Below, piece after piece: positions 34,925 through 44,911 of a DNA stretch of 64,000 bases (its first letter is position 1; the number at the start of each line of letters is the position of its first letter). The position numbers and the translations under genes are program-made. This stretch comes from Cellvibrionaceae bacterium 1162T.S.0a.05 (GTDB lineage: Bacteria > Pseudomonadota > Gammaproteobacteria > Pseudomonadales > Cellvibrionaceae), in assembly GCA_000964245.1 (NCBI GenBank), contig LANB01000001.1, forward strand, positions 661,501 through 725,500, in the 5' to 3' direction. The notes under the pieces were generated by a model. The model was not told the DNA's origin. It did not search any database and saw only the letters and a list, made by a program, of their open reading frames with translations.

Positions 34925-36538
34925 GTGCCCTTTTTCCGACTCCTAAAAATCCTGCATACCATCGGCCGCTACCGCCTCGATAATTTTTTAAGCGGACAAA
35001 AAATCCCTTTTCGCTATACGCTTCTGCTATTCCCCTTCAAACTCTACCCACAATGTAAAGTTTCACGCGCGGAAGCCTTACGCCTTGCATTCGAAGAACT
35101 CGGCCCCGTTTTTATAAAATTCGGGCAACTGCTTTCTACCCGCCCTGACTTGCTTCCCGAAGACATCATCGGAGAGTTAGACAAACTCCAGGATCGCGTC
35201 CCTCCGTTCCCTGCTGAGGAAGCAAAAGCCCTGATAGAAAAAGCACTCAAGGGAAAAGTCGAAGACTTATTTGCCGAATTCGAAGCCGACGCATTTGCCT
35301 CCGCATCCGTCGCCCAGGTTCACGCAGCAAAACTTCACAGTGGCGAAGACATTGTTTTAAAAGTGATACGCCCCGGCATCGGGCCAACAATTGAAAAGGA
35401 TGTGCGTTTGATGCATATCCTCGCCAGCCTGGTGGAATCATTCAGCGAAGACGGTAGGCGCCTTCGACCGGTAGAGGTCGTTGCTGACTACCGCAACACG
35501 ATTATTGATGAGCTCGACCTCAATCGTGAAGCGGCCAATGCCTCTCAACTAAAGCGCAATTTTAGCGACTCTCCTTTACTTTATGTCCCAGAGGTACATT
35601 GGAAATACACGCGCAGCAACGTGATGGCTATGGAGCGCATCGACGGCATTCAAGTCACCAACCTCGAAGCTTTACATGCGCAAAACACCAATCTTGAAAT
35701 CCTCGCACGTCGCGGTGTTGAGACATTTTTTACTCAGGTCTTTGAACACAACTTCTTCCATGCGGACATGCATCCCGGCAACGTGTTTGTCTCAAAAATC
35801 AAACCGGAAGACCCTTCTTATATTGCCGTTGACATGGCCATAGTTGGCTCCTTAAGCCGTGAAGATCAGTACTACCTTGCACGCAATTTATTGGCCATGT
35901 TCCGGCGTGATTACAAGCAAGTTGCTGAATTGCATATCCAAAGTGGTTGGGTGCCGGAGAACACATCGCTTTCCGGATTTGAATCGGCCATACGCACCGT
36001 GTGCGAACCCATATTCGAGAAACCCATTAGAGACATCAGCTTCGGTCAGGCGCTGATTACACTTTTCCGTACGGCCCAGCGGTTTAACATGCCGATTCAG
36101 CCGCAATTAGTCTTACTGCAAAAAACGCTTTTAAATATTGAAGGTTTAGGCAAGCAACTTTATCCCGAACTGAATCTTTGGGACACCGCCCACCCCTTCC
36201 TTGAAAAATGGCTTCGCAACCGCTTTCATCCTTGTACGCTGTTGAAGGAGTTCAAGTACTATTCGCCTGAATGGATGGAAAAGTTTCCACAAGTTCCGCA
36301 CTTGATTTTCGATTCACTCAAGGAAGTTAAGACACTGACAAAAAGCGCACCTGAGATTCGCCAAGCGGCCAAGGCGTTTTCTGATGCTCAGAAAAGCCAA
36401 AAAAAGACATTATGGAAGAAAGCGCTTGCCTTGTTGTTCATAGCCGGCGCTATCAGCGCAAGCCCGGCTTTGATGAGTGGAATAACTACAACCACTATCG
36501 TTTTAGCCGCTCTTGGCATTATATTGTTGCTTACTTGA
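34925..36538 (+). CDS. ubiB: ubiquinone biosynthesis kinase-like protein UbiB
   Basis: UbiB is an ABC1/ADCK-type atypical kinase-like ATPase needed for ubiquinone synthesis. The GTG at 34925, behind AAGG, gives 537 aa (546 in E. coli). The KxGQ motif is K65-F-G-Q and the Ala-rich loop is FASASVAQVHAAK. The catalytic-loop region HNFFHADMHPGNV is intact, and two hydrophobic C-terminal helices anchor it to the membrane. The metal-binding DCG of E. coli reads D303-M-A here, so the glycine is lost while the Asp is kept. Confidence 0.94.
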   Translation: MPFFRLLKILHTIGRYRLDNFLSGQKIPFRYTLLLFPFKLYPQCKVSRAEALRLAFEELGPVFIKFGQLLSTRPDLLPEDIIGELDKLQDRVPPFPAEEAKALIEKALKGKVEDLFAEFEADAFASASVAQVHAAKLHSGEDIVLKVIRPGIGPTIEKDVRLMHILASLVESFSEDGRRLRPVEVVADYRNTIIDELDLNREAANASQLKRNFSDSPLLYVPEVHWKYTRSNVMAMERIDGIQVTNLEALHAQNTNLEILARRGVETFFTQVFEHNFFHADMHPGNVFVSKIKPEDPSYIAVDMAIVGSLSREDQYYLARNLLAMFRRDYKQVAELHIQSGWVPENTSLSGFESAIRTVCEPIFEKPIRDISFGQALITLFRTAQRFNMPIQPQLVLLQKTLLNIEGLGKQLYPELNLWDTAHPFLEKWLRNRFHPCTLLKEFKYYSPEWMEKFPQVPHLIFDSLKEVKTLTKSAPEIRQAAKAFSDAQKSQKKTLWKKALALLFIAGAISASPALMSGITTTTIVLAALGIILLLT

Positions 36539-36843
36539 TTCCCTTGCATTCGGAAAATGAGTCGCGTAAGAATAGCGACTCTCTCACACACGCTATTCGC
36601 GTAGCTTTTCGCTTTTAGTCAATTTTGAATCTTTACGCCACCCAGAAAAAGAAGATGTTTTCCGGGTGCTTTGGACACACGGAACAAGTAAAACTATTGA
36701 TAACTCAGGCAGCAAGTTTGAAGATTCAGTGCAGAGATAAACATTGATCCCTATCGCCCTGTCATTAAATTATGAATCTTGATAAGCCAACAGGAAAAGC
36801 ATTCAACGTCCAGGAACACTTAGCGTGAGATCAATAGAATTCA
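36539..36843. other. intergenic gap between ubiB and usp (convergent)
   Basis: I see no gene in these 305 bp. A 7-bp inverted repeat (GAGTCGC ... GCGACTC, about 36559-36582) with a 9-nt loop lies just after ubiB and could help end its transcript, but there is no clear T run. Confidence 0.5.
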
Positions 36844-37722
36844 CTATCTCAATAAAAGCAAAGGAATACTCGCCTTCTGTAGCATTTTCAAAGTAAAGCT
36901 ACCCCAAAGTAATTCGCGCAAGCGTGAATGCCCGAAACTCCCCATCACCAACATCTGTACATCATGCTCCTGCTGATAGGCAAGAATTTGCTCCTGCGCT
37001 TGCCCCTGAAGATAAGCCTGCGTCACTTTCAAACCCGCTTTCTCAACCCGAGCAACAGGCTCATCCAACAAGCCTTCAGGATTCTCCCCCTCTTTGGCAA
37101 CGTGCACGATATGACAGTGCATGGCGGAATAAAGCGGACTACTTTCAACCCAGGCCAAGGCTTTTTGGGCGGCTTCACTGCCATCGTAAGCAAGCATGAT
37201 ACGTTCGGGCGCGACAAAATCGCGATTTACAATCAGAATAGGTCGGTGCAAGGAACGCAAGACGCTTTCTACCTGGTTGCCAACAACACCTTCTTCCTTG
37301 CTGTGTTCTTCGCCACTCACACCCAAAACCAACACACGAATATCGTCTTCAAGATCAACGAGATTTTCTGTCAATGAACCGTGGCGCTGACAGAGGACGG
37401 GCTCGGCAATTGAGAATTTTTCTGCGCGTTTTGCCGCAGCCGCGAGGAGTTCTTTTCCTTGCTCTTTTAATAATTTACTGCGTTTGGCTTCAAGCTCGGT
37501 AAGTTCTTCCAATAAAATTTCATTGGTACCCAGGCCAATACTGCCAGACAGGTCTGTTGGGTATATAAAATGGCTTTCCAATGTATGGAGCAGTTTTAGA
37601 GGGACGTGTACGCGGCTGGCAATCCACGCTGCATAATCTGCGACAGCTGTGGCGATGGATGAACCATCGATTCCTGCGAGTACAACTTTCGTTTTTGGGG
37701 TCGTATTATTATCGTTTTGCAT
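36844..37722 (-). CDS. tandem UspA universal stress protein
   Basis: The 292-aa cytoplasmic protein holds two UspA domains (about 8-150 and 160-292). The second keeps the ATP-binding pattern G-x2-G-H-x9-GS (MGSFGHSRLRELLWGS). The first has GVSGEEHSKEEGVVGN, a weaker version. It starts 47 nt after the SulP gene on the same strand, so the two are probably one transcript. The ligand and role are unknown. Confidence 0.88.
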   Translation of the reverse strand: MQNDNNTTPKTKVVLAGIDGSSIATAVADYAAWIASRVHVPLKLLHTLESHFIYPTDLSGSIGLGTNEILLEELTELEAKRSKLLKEQGKELLAAAAKRAEKFSIAEPVLCQRHGSLTENLVDLEDDIRVLVLGVSGEEHSKEEGVVGNQVESVLRSLHRPILIVNRDFVAPERIMLAYDGSEAAQKALAWVESSPLYSAMHCHIVHVAKEGENPEGLLDEPVARVEKAGLKVTQAYLQGQAQEQILAYQQEHDVQMLVMGSFGHSRLRELLWGSFTLKMLQKASIPLLLLR

Positions 37723-37769
37723 GTCGCTTTCCCTTTAACTTTTCCAGGATTTTTGCTTTTTAAGGTGCA

Positions 37770-39278
37770 TCAATGGCCACCCAGGACTTTTTGCAAGTCT
37801 TCGGGTTTATCATGTACACCAAAGCGGTCAACAATCGTTTCGCTCGCTTCATTCAGCCCATAAAGCTCGACATCAGCGCCCTCCCGGCGGAATTTTAATA
37901 CGACTTTGTCGAGTGCCTCCACGGCTGATACGTCCCAAAAGTGTGCGCGGGTCATATCAATGATAACTTTATCGACCACTTCCTTAAAATCAAAACTGTT
38001 CGAAAATTTTTGTGCTGAGTTAAAAAAGACCTGCCCAATCACTTTGTAGGTTCGTGTCGAGCCATCTTCACTTAAATCAGATTCAAAATACAGAAAGTGG
38101 CTAACTTTATTGGCAAAGAACAAGGACGCCAGTAAGACGCCTACGAGAACCCCATAGGCCAGGTTGTGCGTAAACACCACAACGACAACCGTCGCCAACA
38201 TACTGATATTGTATGACAAGGGATGGGATCTGAGATTGCGAATCGAATCCCAATTGAACGTTCCAATCGACACCATGATCATTACGGCAACCAATGCCGC
38301 CATCGGGATAAGCGTTAGCCAGTCACTTAAAAATACCACCAGAATGAGCAAAAATACACCCGCGACAAAGGTGGACAAACGTCCTCGACCACCGGACTTT
38401 ACGTTAATGACAGATTGCCCGATCATTGCACAACCCGCCATGCCGCCTAACAGGCCCGCGCCAATATTCGCAATACCCTGCCCTTTGCATTCACGGTTTT
38501 TGTCGCTGTGTGTGTCAGTTAAGTCGTCCACGATGGTTGAGGTCATCAGGGATTCCAACAAACCTACTACAGCCAGAGCTGCCGAATAAGGAAAAATTAT
38601 TTTCAGCGTCTCAAAATTGATTGGCACATCCGGCCATAAGAAAACAGGCAAGGTATCTGGCAGTTCACCCATGTCGCCCACGGTGCGCACATCCAAACCC
38701 AGGCTCAACACCACGGCAGTAATCAATAAAATACAAACAAGTGGCGAGGGAATTACCTTGCCGATAACAGGCAAATAAGGAAACAAATAAATAACACCGA
38801 GGCCCGCTGCTGTAAGGACATAGACATGCCAGGTCACATTGATTAACTCCGGTAGCTGCGCCATAAAAATCAGAATGGCAAGCGCATTCACAAACCCGGT
38901 GACCACCGAGCGCGAGACAAAGGACATTAAATTACCCAACTTTAAGTAGCCCGCAATGATTTGCAACACCCCCGTGAGCAGCGTAGCGGCCAACAGATAC
39001 TGCAAGCCGTGTGTTTTTACCAGGGTGACCATTAACAGTGCCATGGCGCCGGTCGCGGCTGAAATCATGCCGGGACGGCCGCCAACAATGGCGATAATGA
39101 CGGCGATACAAAATGACGCATACAGGCCAACTTTCGGGGCCACGCCAGCAATAATGGAAAACGCAATTGCCTCGGGCACGAGCGCGAGCGCCACAACCAG
39201 GCCCGCTAATAAATCACCACGAACATTACCCAGCCAATCCAGTTTGGTGGATCTCAATAAAGGAGGAATAAAAGACAT
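37770..39278 (-). CDS. SulP-family anion transporter with STAS domain
   Basis: The 502-aa protein has the SLC26/SulP signature near the N-terminus ([20 protein letters not shown]), about 12-14 membrane segments to residue 400, and a C-terminal STAS domain (about 410-500). SulP proteins carry sulfate, bicarbonate or dicarboxylates; the sequence alone does not choose. Its partner is a universal stress protein and no carbonic anhydrase is nearby. Confidence 0.9.
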   Translation of the reverse strand: MSFIPPLLRSTKLDWLGNVRGDLLAGLVVALALVPEAIAFSIIAGVAPKVGLYASFCIAVIIAIVGGRPGMISAATGAMALLMVTLVKTHGLQYLLAATLLTGVLQIIAGYLKLGNLMSFVSRSVVTGFVNALAILIFMAQLPELINVTWHVYVLTAAGLGVIYLFPYLPVIGKVIPSPLVCILLITAVVLSLGLDVRTVGDMGELPDTLPVFLWPDVPINFETLKIIFPYSAALAVVGLLESLMTSTIVDDLTDTHSDKNRECKGQGIANIGAGLLGGMAGCAMIGQSVINVKSGGRGRLSTFVAGVFLLILVVFLSDWLTLIPMAALVAVMIMVSIGTFNWDSIRNLRSHPLSYNISMLATVVVVVFTHNLAYGVLVGVLLASLFFANKVSHFLYFESDLSEDGSTRTYKVIGQVFFNSAQKFSNSFDFKEVVDKVIIDMTRAHFWDVSAVEALDKVVLKFRREGADVELYGLNEASETIVDRFGVHDKPEDLQKVLGGH

Positions 39279-39423
39279 TTTTACGACACAGAGTTAACTA
39301 AAAGAAGGTGGTGGCGAGCACCGGAAAACGGGCGCGAGTATACCGGTCTGGGCAGGCATTACAAATTTCAGGGAGGGAGAGCTGACCAAAGGTAAGGGCG
39401 TCGGCCCAAAGCTCCAAAAAAGG

Positions 39424-39453
39424 CGAAAAAAGAAAGGGCCGCCGAAGCGACCC
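39424..39453 (-). terminator. terminator of the GH11-CE4 gene
   Basis: On the minus strand GGGTCGC-TTCG-GCGGCCC, a 7-bp stem with one T.G pair, is followed by a T-rich tract (TTTCTTTTTT). It lies 33 nt after the stop codon. Confidence 0.78.
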
Positions 39454-39486
39454 TCAAGGAATGATAGCGCATCAGACTGAGAGGTC

Positions 39487-41979
39487 TTAAATGATACCGC
39501 CACCACCATTCTGGCTTGAACAGGTTTGTGCGCCGATACAGCTTTGGTTGTTTTCCCAACCCCAGCCGCTGTTCTGGTTTTGACACAGAGGGTAAATGCT
39601 TCCCCACCAGTTACATTGAGAGCCCGAAGAGCTGCCACCCGAACTGGAAGAAGAACTACCGCTGCCACCAGAACTTGATGTCGACGAGGTTGTTCCACCA
39701 CTGGAGGAACTGGAACTACCACCATTTGGCGCAACAGCACGACCTGTATTCGGGTCAATGCGGCCCGCACATAAGCCACGACTTCTTAAGTTAGAAGCAA
39801 TCTGCGAAATCGCATTAATGGTATTGTTTTGATAACTCGCGTCGTGCATCAAAATCACCTGACCATTCTGCAACTGGTTTGCTGCATTGGCGATCTGTGA
39901 AGAACTGGCGCCGTCCCAATCGCGGGAGTCCACGTCCCAGGTTATAAAACGCAAACCCTGGTCCTGAGCCGCTTGACGAATTGTACTGGTGTTGTTGCCA
40001 TAGGGTGGGCGATACAAAGTTGGAGCAGGTGCGCCCGCATTTTGAATCGCTTGCGATGTACGACTGATTTGATCAACAACCTGGCTATAGCTGTAGTTAG
40101 TCATATCAGGGTGATCCCAACTGTGATTTTGCACTTCACCCACAGACAACAATTGCTGTACCTGACTGGCGTTGTTGTTGACATACTGCCCCTGAACAAA
40201 CCAGGTTACAGGTGTCAAACCATGCTGCTCTAACTGGCTGATCAACGTGCTGGTGCTACTGCCGGGGCCGTCATCGAATGTAATACCTACGTATCCAGAA
40301 CAGGAAGCACTGCCACCTGAAGACGAGGTATTACCAGAAGACGAAGTTGAGCTGGTGGTTCCACCGGAACTGCTGCCACAACTGTAACATTCGTCGGTGT
40401 GGCCAAAGCCGATTACACCACTACAGTGCATGGTTTCAGAATACTCGCCACCACCACATGAACCGTTCCCATAGGTTGCAGTGTTGTATTCCATATCCTC
40501 TGCCTGGCGTGTTTCACCATTCACAATCACGTAATCAAGAATCACATCTCGACCGCTAGCATCGTTGGTAAATTCAACATCCACATCACCAGATGCATTG
40601 CCGTTGTAATTGTAATTCTGATCGCTGGTTGCCATCGTCCAGGTTGCAACTGTGTTACCACCAATATTTAAATTGATGATCTCATCACCATTGGTTCCGC
40701 GTGCACGTACAACAATGTTGCCAGCGCTTCCACCGCTTGATGAAGTATTCCCACCCGAAGAAGAACTGCTTGAGGTATTGCCGCCCGATGACGAACTTGT
40801 CGATGTCGTTCCTGAAGATGTACCGCCCGACGAAGAAGTAGAGCCCGCATTACAGCTTCCACTAAAACAATCAGAAGTATCGCCAAAACCAATCACACCA
40901 TTACAGTGCATTGTTTCAGAAAACTCACCACCACCACATTCGCCATTACCATAGGTTGCCGTGTTGTATTCCATGTCTTCCGCCTGGCGGGTTTCACCAT
41001 TAACGTAAACATAGTCAAGAATCACATCGCGATCACCACCATCATTGGTAAATTCGACCTGTACATCACCCGCAGCATTGCCACTGTAAGTGTAATTTTG
41101 CGCATTAGTACTTAAAGTCCAGGTCGCAACACCATTACCACCAATCGATAGAGTGATACTTTCATCGCCCACAGTGCCACGAGCGCGAACAATAATATCG
41201 CTGCCGCTTGGACCACCCGAACTTGAAGAACCTGAACTGGTACTTCCACCGCTTGAGCCACCGGAGCTTGAAGAGCCCGAACCGGCACCTTCAGAAACAC
41301 TGATATCAGAACTGCCCTGGCTTTGATAACCCTCTGTTGCCATTACCATGTAATTGTGAGAACCCAGGTTCAAACCCTGGCTCGCCCAATAATCAAAATG
41401 ATTACCTACCGTGATTGTGCCACTGATATTTCCGAAACCTTTTTTCGGTGAGCGCACAGAAAAATATTGATAAAAGGTTGCGGTACCTTCAATAGATGGC
41501 TGATTAACTCGTTGGCAACGGCGCACATTGTAAGTCGCACCGTCACTGTTAAAGCTGCCCATGTCCTGCCCACCATTACATGAAGACGGATTATAAGAAC
41601 CGTAACTTTCAATGACGTAATATTCAATTAAAGGATTCGTTGTCCAACCATACAACGCGAGATAGGAATTTTGTGAATTACTTACGCCATAATAACCTTC
41701 GTAATTTACTGTTTTTCTTCCGCCCGGGTTCCAACCTTTACCACCAACCCAGTTGTTGGTGCTATTCCCCCATTGAGATCCATATCGACCGCCATCATAA
41801 AGCGTCATGGATGCATCGCCGGAATCTTTCCAGAAAGTATAGTAATGCCCGCCCTGATTACCGGTGGAGTTTGAAGTTAAAGTTGTTTGTGCAGAAACCG
41901 AAGTGGCAAGTGCTGCGAGACCTAAAGAAGCGAAAGTCAAACATCTTTTAACTCTTGATTGAGTTAAGTGTTTAAACAT
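39487..41979 (-). CDS. secreted GH11 xylanase / CE4 deacetylase with two CBM60 and CBM10
   Basis: This secreted 830-aa enzyme combines xylan cleavage with probable acetyl removal. In order it has a signal peptide (1-30, cut after VSA) and GH11 (about 31-228; nucleophile E119 in PLIEYY, acid/base E216 in ATEGYQ). CBM60 modules follow at about 262-374 and 421-535. Then come a CE4 polysaccharide deacetylase (about 560-745; TFDDGP with D570, H619 and H623 in HSWDH) and CBM10 (about 788-822). Ser/Gly linkers join them. CBM60 binds xylan with calcium and CBM10 binds cellulose. The ATG at 41979 has AGGAA 7 nt before it; an upstream in-frame ATG is rejected. It is the only one of the three tandem paralogues with CE4. 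Confidence 0.95.
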   Translation of the reverse strand: MFKHLTQSRVKRCLTFASLGLAALATSVSAQTTLTSNSTGNQGGHYYTFWKDSGDASMTLYDGGRYGSQWGNSTNNWVGGKGWNPGGRKTVNYEGYYGVSNSQNSYLALYGWTTNPLIEYYVIESYGSYNPSSCNGGQDMGSFNSDGATYNVRRCQRVNQPSIEGTATFYQYFSVRSPKKGFGNISGTITVGNHFDYWASQGLNLGSHNYMVMATEGYQSQGSSDISVSEGAGSGSSSSGGSSGGSTSSGSSSSGGPSGSDIIVRARGTVGDESITLSIGGNGVATWTLSTNAQNYTYSGNAAGDVQVEFTNDGGDRDVILDYVYVNGETRQAEDMEYNTATYGNGECGGGEFSETMHCNGVIGFGDTSDCFSGSCNAGSTSSSGGTSSGTTSTSSSSGGNTSSSSSSGGNTSSSGGSAGNIVVRARGTNGDEIINLNIGGNTVATWTMATSDQNYNYNGNASGDVDVEFTNDASGRDVILDYVIVNGETRQAEDMEYNTATYGNGSCGGGEYSETMHCSGVIGFGHTDECYSCGSSSGGTTSSTSSSGNTSSSGGSASCSGYVGITFDDGPGSSTSTLISQLEQHGLTPVTWFVQGQYVNNNASQVQQLLSVGEVQNHSWDHPDMTNYSYSQVVDQISRTSQAIQNAGAPAPTLYRPPYGNNTSTIRQAAQDQGLRFITWDVDSRDWDGASSSQIANAANQLQNGQVILMHDASYQNNTINAISQIASNLRSRGLCAGRIDPNTGRAVAPNGGSSSSSSGGTTSSTSSSGGSGSSSSSSGGSSSGSQCNWWGSIYPLCQNQNSGWGWENNQSCIGAQTCSSQNGGGGII

Positions 41980-42013
41980 AAACGTGTTCCTCATATTAAC
42001 GTTATTATTTTTT

Positions 42014-42078
42014 GAATAAGCCAAGGCCTACTCTGATGCCGAAACATCTTGCAAACATGATTAGTATTTAGCTTATTC
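42014..42078 (-). promoter_or_regulatory. conserved leader element, xylanase copy 1
   Basis: An 11-bp inverted repeat (42014-42024 with 42068-42078, one G.U in RNA) encloses a 19-bp conserved block (42044-42062). It lies 35 nt upstream of the start codon. The same arrangement occurs before the other two GH11 genes. Confidence 0.55.
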
Positions 42079-42119
42079 TTGTTATCGAGCTTTTTTATTT
42101 TTTCCAGCTCTTAACACAC

Positions 42120-42183
42120 ATTGTTCACAACCAAAAGGTTAAGGTCAATACGACCATAAGCTAATATGCAAAATAACAATAAG
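42120..42183 (-). promoter_or_regulatory. candidate operator/promoter, xylanase copy 1
   Basis: On the minus strand two CTTAT-led half-sites start exactly 23 bp apart within 42144-42183. The inner one (CTTATGGTCGTATTGAC) contains TTGACC, a possible -35, followed after 17 nt by AACAAT (42120-42125). The same 40-bp plan recurs before the other two GH11 genes. Confidence 0.55.
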
Positions 42184-42422
42184 GCAAAGGGTTTATAAGC
42201 ACCATATTTTTACACTCTTGTATACATGGATAAGTTTAATTATTGATACATACATTAATCCCGGAATTTTTAGGTATTAATAAAAATACACCGAGCACAT
42301 TAGAAAAGCCTGAAAGTTATTTAGATACGTTTTTGAATATGTGTCAGGAAATTATTTTTAAACCTGCAAAATAAATTACCAACGAACCAAGTGTCGGATA
42401 AAACAGAAAAGCCTTAAACTCG

Positions 42423-42452
42423 AAAAAAAACGGGCTGCTTTACAGCCCGCTT
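42423..42452 (-). terminator. terminator of the second GH11 gene
   Basis: On the minus strand a 7-bp stem (CGGGCTG/CAGCCCG) is followed by eight T, about 28 nt after the stop codon. Confidence 0.85.
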
Positions 42453-42476
42453 TTATTCATTGTGATACTCGACTGA

Positions 42477-44294
42477 TTATTGACTGTTACACGTCTGGGA
42501 CCCAACACAACTTTGATTGTTTTCCCATCCCCAGCCACTGCTTTGATTTTGACAAAGTGGGATCATGGTTCCCCACCAGTTACACATACCTGAACTGCCA
42601 CCGGAACTGGAAGACGAACTACTGGACGATGTTGAACCACTGCTGGAACTCCCGGAACCGGAACAATTTCCAGAGAAACAATCATCGGTATGGCCAAACC
42701 CAATCACACCACTACAGTGCATGGTTTCAGAATACTCGCCACCACCGCAGGAACCATTTCCATAGGTTGCCGTGTTGTACTCCATATCTTCTGCTTGACG
42801 GGTTTCACCGTTCACGATGACATAATCCAGAATGACATCACGGCCACTCGCATCATTAGTGAATTCAACATCGACGTCCCCTGAAGCACCGCCAGAATAC
42901 GTGTAGTTTTGCGCGCTGGTTGAAAGCGTCCAGGATTGAACTGTATTGCCACCCACATTCAGATTAATGATTTCATCACCGTTCGTTCCGCGCGCCCGCA
43001 CGACGATATCACCGCTTCCGCCACTGGATGAGCTACCGGACGTTGATCCACCCGAAGACGAGCCTGTACCGCCAGAGGAGGATGAACTCGTGCCTCCAGA
43101 AGAAGAACTGCTACTGCCGGACGTTGAACCACCACTGCTGCTGGAACCACTCGGGGGCTGATTGTTACAACTTCCGCTAAAGCAATCCGAGGTATCGCCA
43201 AAACCAATGACACCGCTACAGTGCATTGTTTGCGAGTTGGACCCTCCGCCGCATTCGCCATTACCGTAGGTTGCTGTGTTGTAATCCATATCTTCGGCCT
43301 GACGGGTTTCACCGTTAACAAAAACCCAATCCAGCTCTACATCCCGGCCATCTGCATCATTGGTAAATTCAACCTGCAGATCGCCCGCAGCGTTGCCACT
43401 GTAGGTGTAGTTCTGCATGCTGGTACTGAGCGTCCAGGTCGCAACAGTGCTTCCACCAATGTTCAGGTTAACAATCTCGCTTCCATTTGAACCCTGTGCG
43501 CGAACGACAATGTCTGTACTGCTCGGCCCACCACTGCTGCTCGAACCGCTGCTGGAACTTGTGCTTCCGGAACTGGAACCACCACCAGACGAACCGGACC
43601 CACTGCCTTCAGACACGGAAATGTCTGAACTGCCCTGACTTTGGTAACCCTCGGTCGCCATCACCATGTAGTTGTGCGAACCAAGATTCAAACCCTGGCT
43701 TGCCCAGTAGTCAAAGTGATTTCCAACGCTAATCGTTCCGCTGATATTACCGAAGCCTTTCTTGGGCGATCGCACCGAGAAATACTGGTAAAACGTCGCA
43801 GTCCCTTCGATTGAGGGCTGGTTGACTCGCTGGCAGCGGCGCACATTGTAGGACGCGCCGTCGCTGTTAAAACTGCCCATATCCTGGCCACCGCTACAGG
43901 ATGAAGGGTTATACGAACCGTAACTTTCAATTACGTAGTACTCGATCAGCGGATTGGTTGTCCAGCCGTACAAGGCCAGATAGGAGTTCTGTGAATTGTC
44001 TACGCCGTAATAGCCTTCGTAATTTACGACTTTACGACCACCGGGATTCCAACCTTTACCACCCACCCAGTTATTGGTACTGCTTCCCCATTGGGAACCA
44101 TAGCGACCTCCATCGTAGAGCGTCATCGATGCATCGCCGGAGTCTTTCCAGAAGGTGTAGTAATGTCCACCCTGATTGCCGGTGGAGTTTGAAGTTAAGG
44201 TTTGCTGTGCATTAGCAGTTGTTACGCCAAATACAGCGGCACAGGCGGCGGTGAGAGTGATACAACTTTTTAGAATAGAGCCAGATCTAAACAT
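42477..44294 (-). CDS. secreted GH11 xylanase with two CBM60 and CBM10
   Basis: This 605-aa secreted endo-xylanase has a signal peptide (about 1-29, ANA), GH11 (catalytic E118 and E215), two CBM60 modules joined by Ser/Gly linkers and a C-terminal CBM10 ([14 protein letters not shown] to the end). It lacks the CE4 domain of its neighbour and otherwise has the same order. GGAACAC lies just before the ATG in all three paralogues. Its own terminator and upstream element make it a separate transcription unit. Confidence 0.95.
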   Translation of the reverse strand: MFRSGSILKSCITLTAACAAVFGVTTANAQQTLTSNSTGNQGGHYYTFWKDSGDASMTLYDGGRYGSQWGSSTNNWVGGKGWNPGGRKVVNYEGYYGVDNSQNSYLALYGWTTNPLIEYYVIESYGSYNPSSCSGGQDMGSFNSDGASYNVRRCQRVNQPSIEGTATFYQYFSVRSPKKGFGNISGTISVGNHFDYWASQGLNLGSHNYMVMATEGYQSQGSSDISVSEGSGSGSSGGGSSSGSTSSSSGSSSSGGPSSTDIVVRAQGSNGSEIVNLNIGGSTVATWTLSTSMQNYTYSGNAAGDLQVEFTNDADGRDVELDWVFVNGETRQAEDMDYNTATYGNGECGGGSNSQTMHCSGVIGFGDTSDCFSGSCNNQPPSGSSSSGGSTSGSSSSSSGGTSSSSSGGTGSSSGGSTSGSSSSGGSGDIVVRARGTNGDEIINLNVGGNTVQSWTLSTSAQNYTYSGGASGDVDVEFTNDASGRDVILDYVIVNGETRQAEDMEYNTATYGNGSCGGGEYSETMHCSGVIGFGHTDDCFSGNCSGSGSSSSGSTSSSSSSSSSGGSSGMCNWWGTMIPLCQNQSSGWGWENNQSCVGSQTCNSQ

Positions 44295-44324
44295 TTAGTG
44301 TTCCTCATATAAATTATTATTTTT

Positions 44325-44389
44325 ATAAGTCAGGTTTAACCCTGATCAGGGGACTTCTTGTAAACATGATTGAGCTAAAACTAACTTAT
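44325..44389 (-). promoter_or_regulatory. conserved leader element, xylanase copy 2
   Basis: A 9-bp inverted repeat (44325-44333 with 44381-44389, one G.U in RNA) encloses the conserved 19-bp block (44353-44371). This copy also has a small perfect palindrome, CCCTGATCAGGG (44340-44351). It lies 31 nt before the start codon. Confidence 0.55.
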
Positions 44390-44457
44390 TTTTATGCAGA
44401 CTTTGTTTATTGTTAATCAAGTCCTTGGGAAGATTTTCTTAAACCCCGCCTCATAAA

Positions 44458-44497
44458 GTCAACATGACAATAAGGATATTTTCAAATTAACTATAAG
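44458..44497 (-). promoter_or_regulatory. candidate operator, xylanase copy 2
   Basis: On the minus strand two half-sites led by CTTAT start 23 bp apart. The inner one reads CTTATTGTCATGTTGAC with TTGACT as a possible -35. A -10 is less clear here (GAAAAT, 44433-44438). The remaining 44498-44865 shows no gene. Confidence 0.55.
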
Positions 44498-44865
44498 ACT
44501 CCCGTTAAGGTGAGCAAATTATTGGCGCTCAATACATCAGCGGCAGAAAGTTGATTTAGACGTCAAACTCCCGCCACCTGGGGGCTGCGGCTTTAAGAAA
44601 ACCCTCAAATGAGGCCTGTGAAGTACTATCAAAATTGAATATATTTTTATTCGATTTATTTCAATTTAATATATTAATGTAACCGTTCTCCTGGCGGAAA
44701 AAAGCTTTTCTCATCAGGCCACCCCAAAACATACTAGTATTCATGCACCCTGCAGAGGTTTTTTGTCCAATGTAGCGAGCAGTAATTCGCTAATCGTGCC
44801 AAATCAGAACCCGATATTTGTTGCATCCTGCTAGCGAACAAAACAGGCGCAGCGTAGGTTTACTG

Positions 44866-44893
44866 CAAAAAAAACGGGCCTGAACAGGCCCGT
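44866..44893 (-). terminator. terminator of the third GH11 gene
   Basis: On the minus strand the stem CGGGCCTG/CAGGCCCG is followed by eight T, 19 nt after the stop codon. Confidence 0.87.
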
Positions 44894-44911
44894 TTTCCCA
44901 CTTTTTTGCTT

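Noticed and set aside
44498-44865. Possible small gene in the gap before the third xylanase
   Set aside because: I found only AT-rich sequence without a convincing start, ribosome site or conserved peptide.
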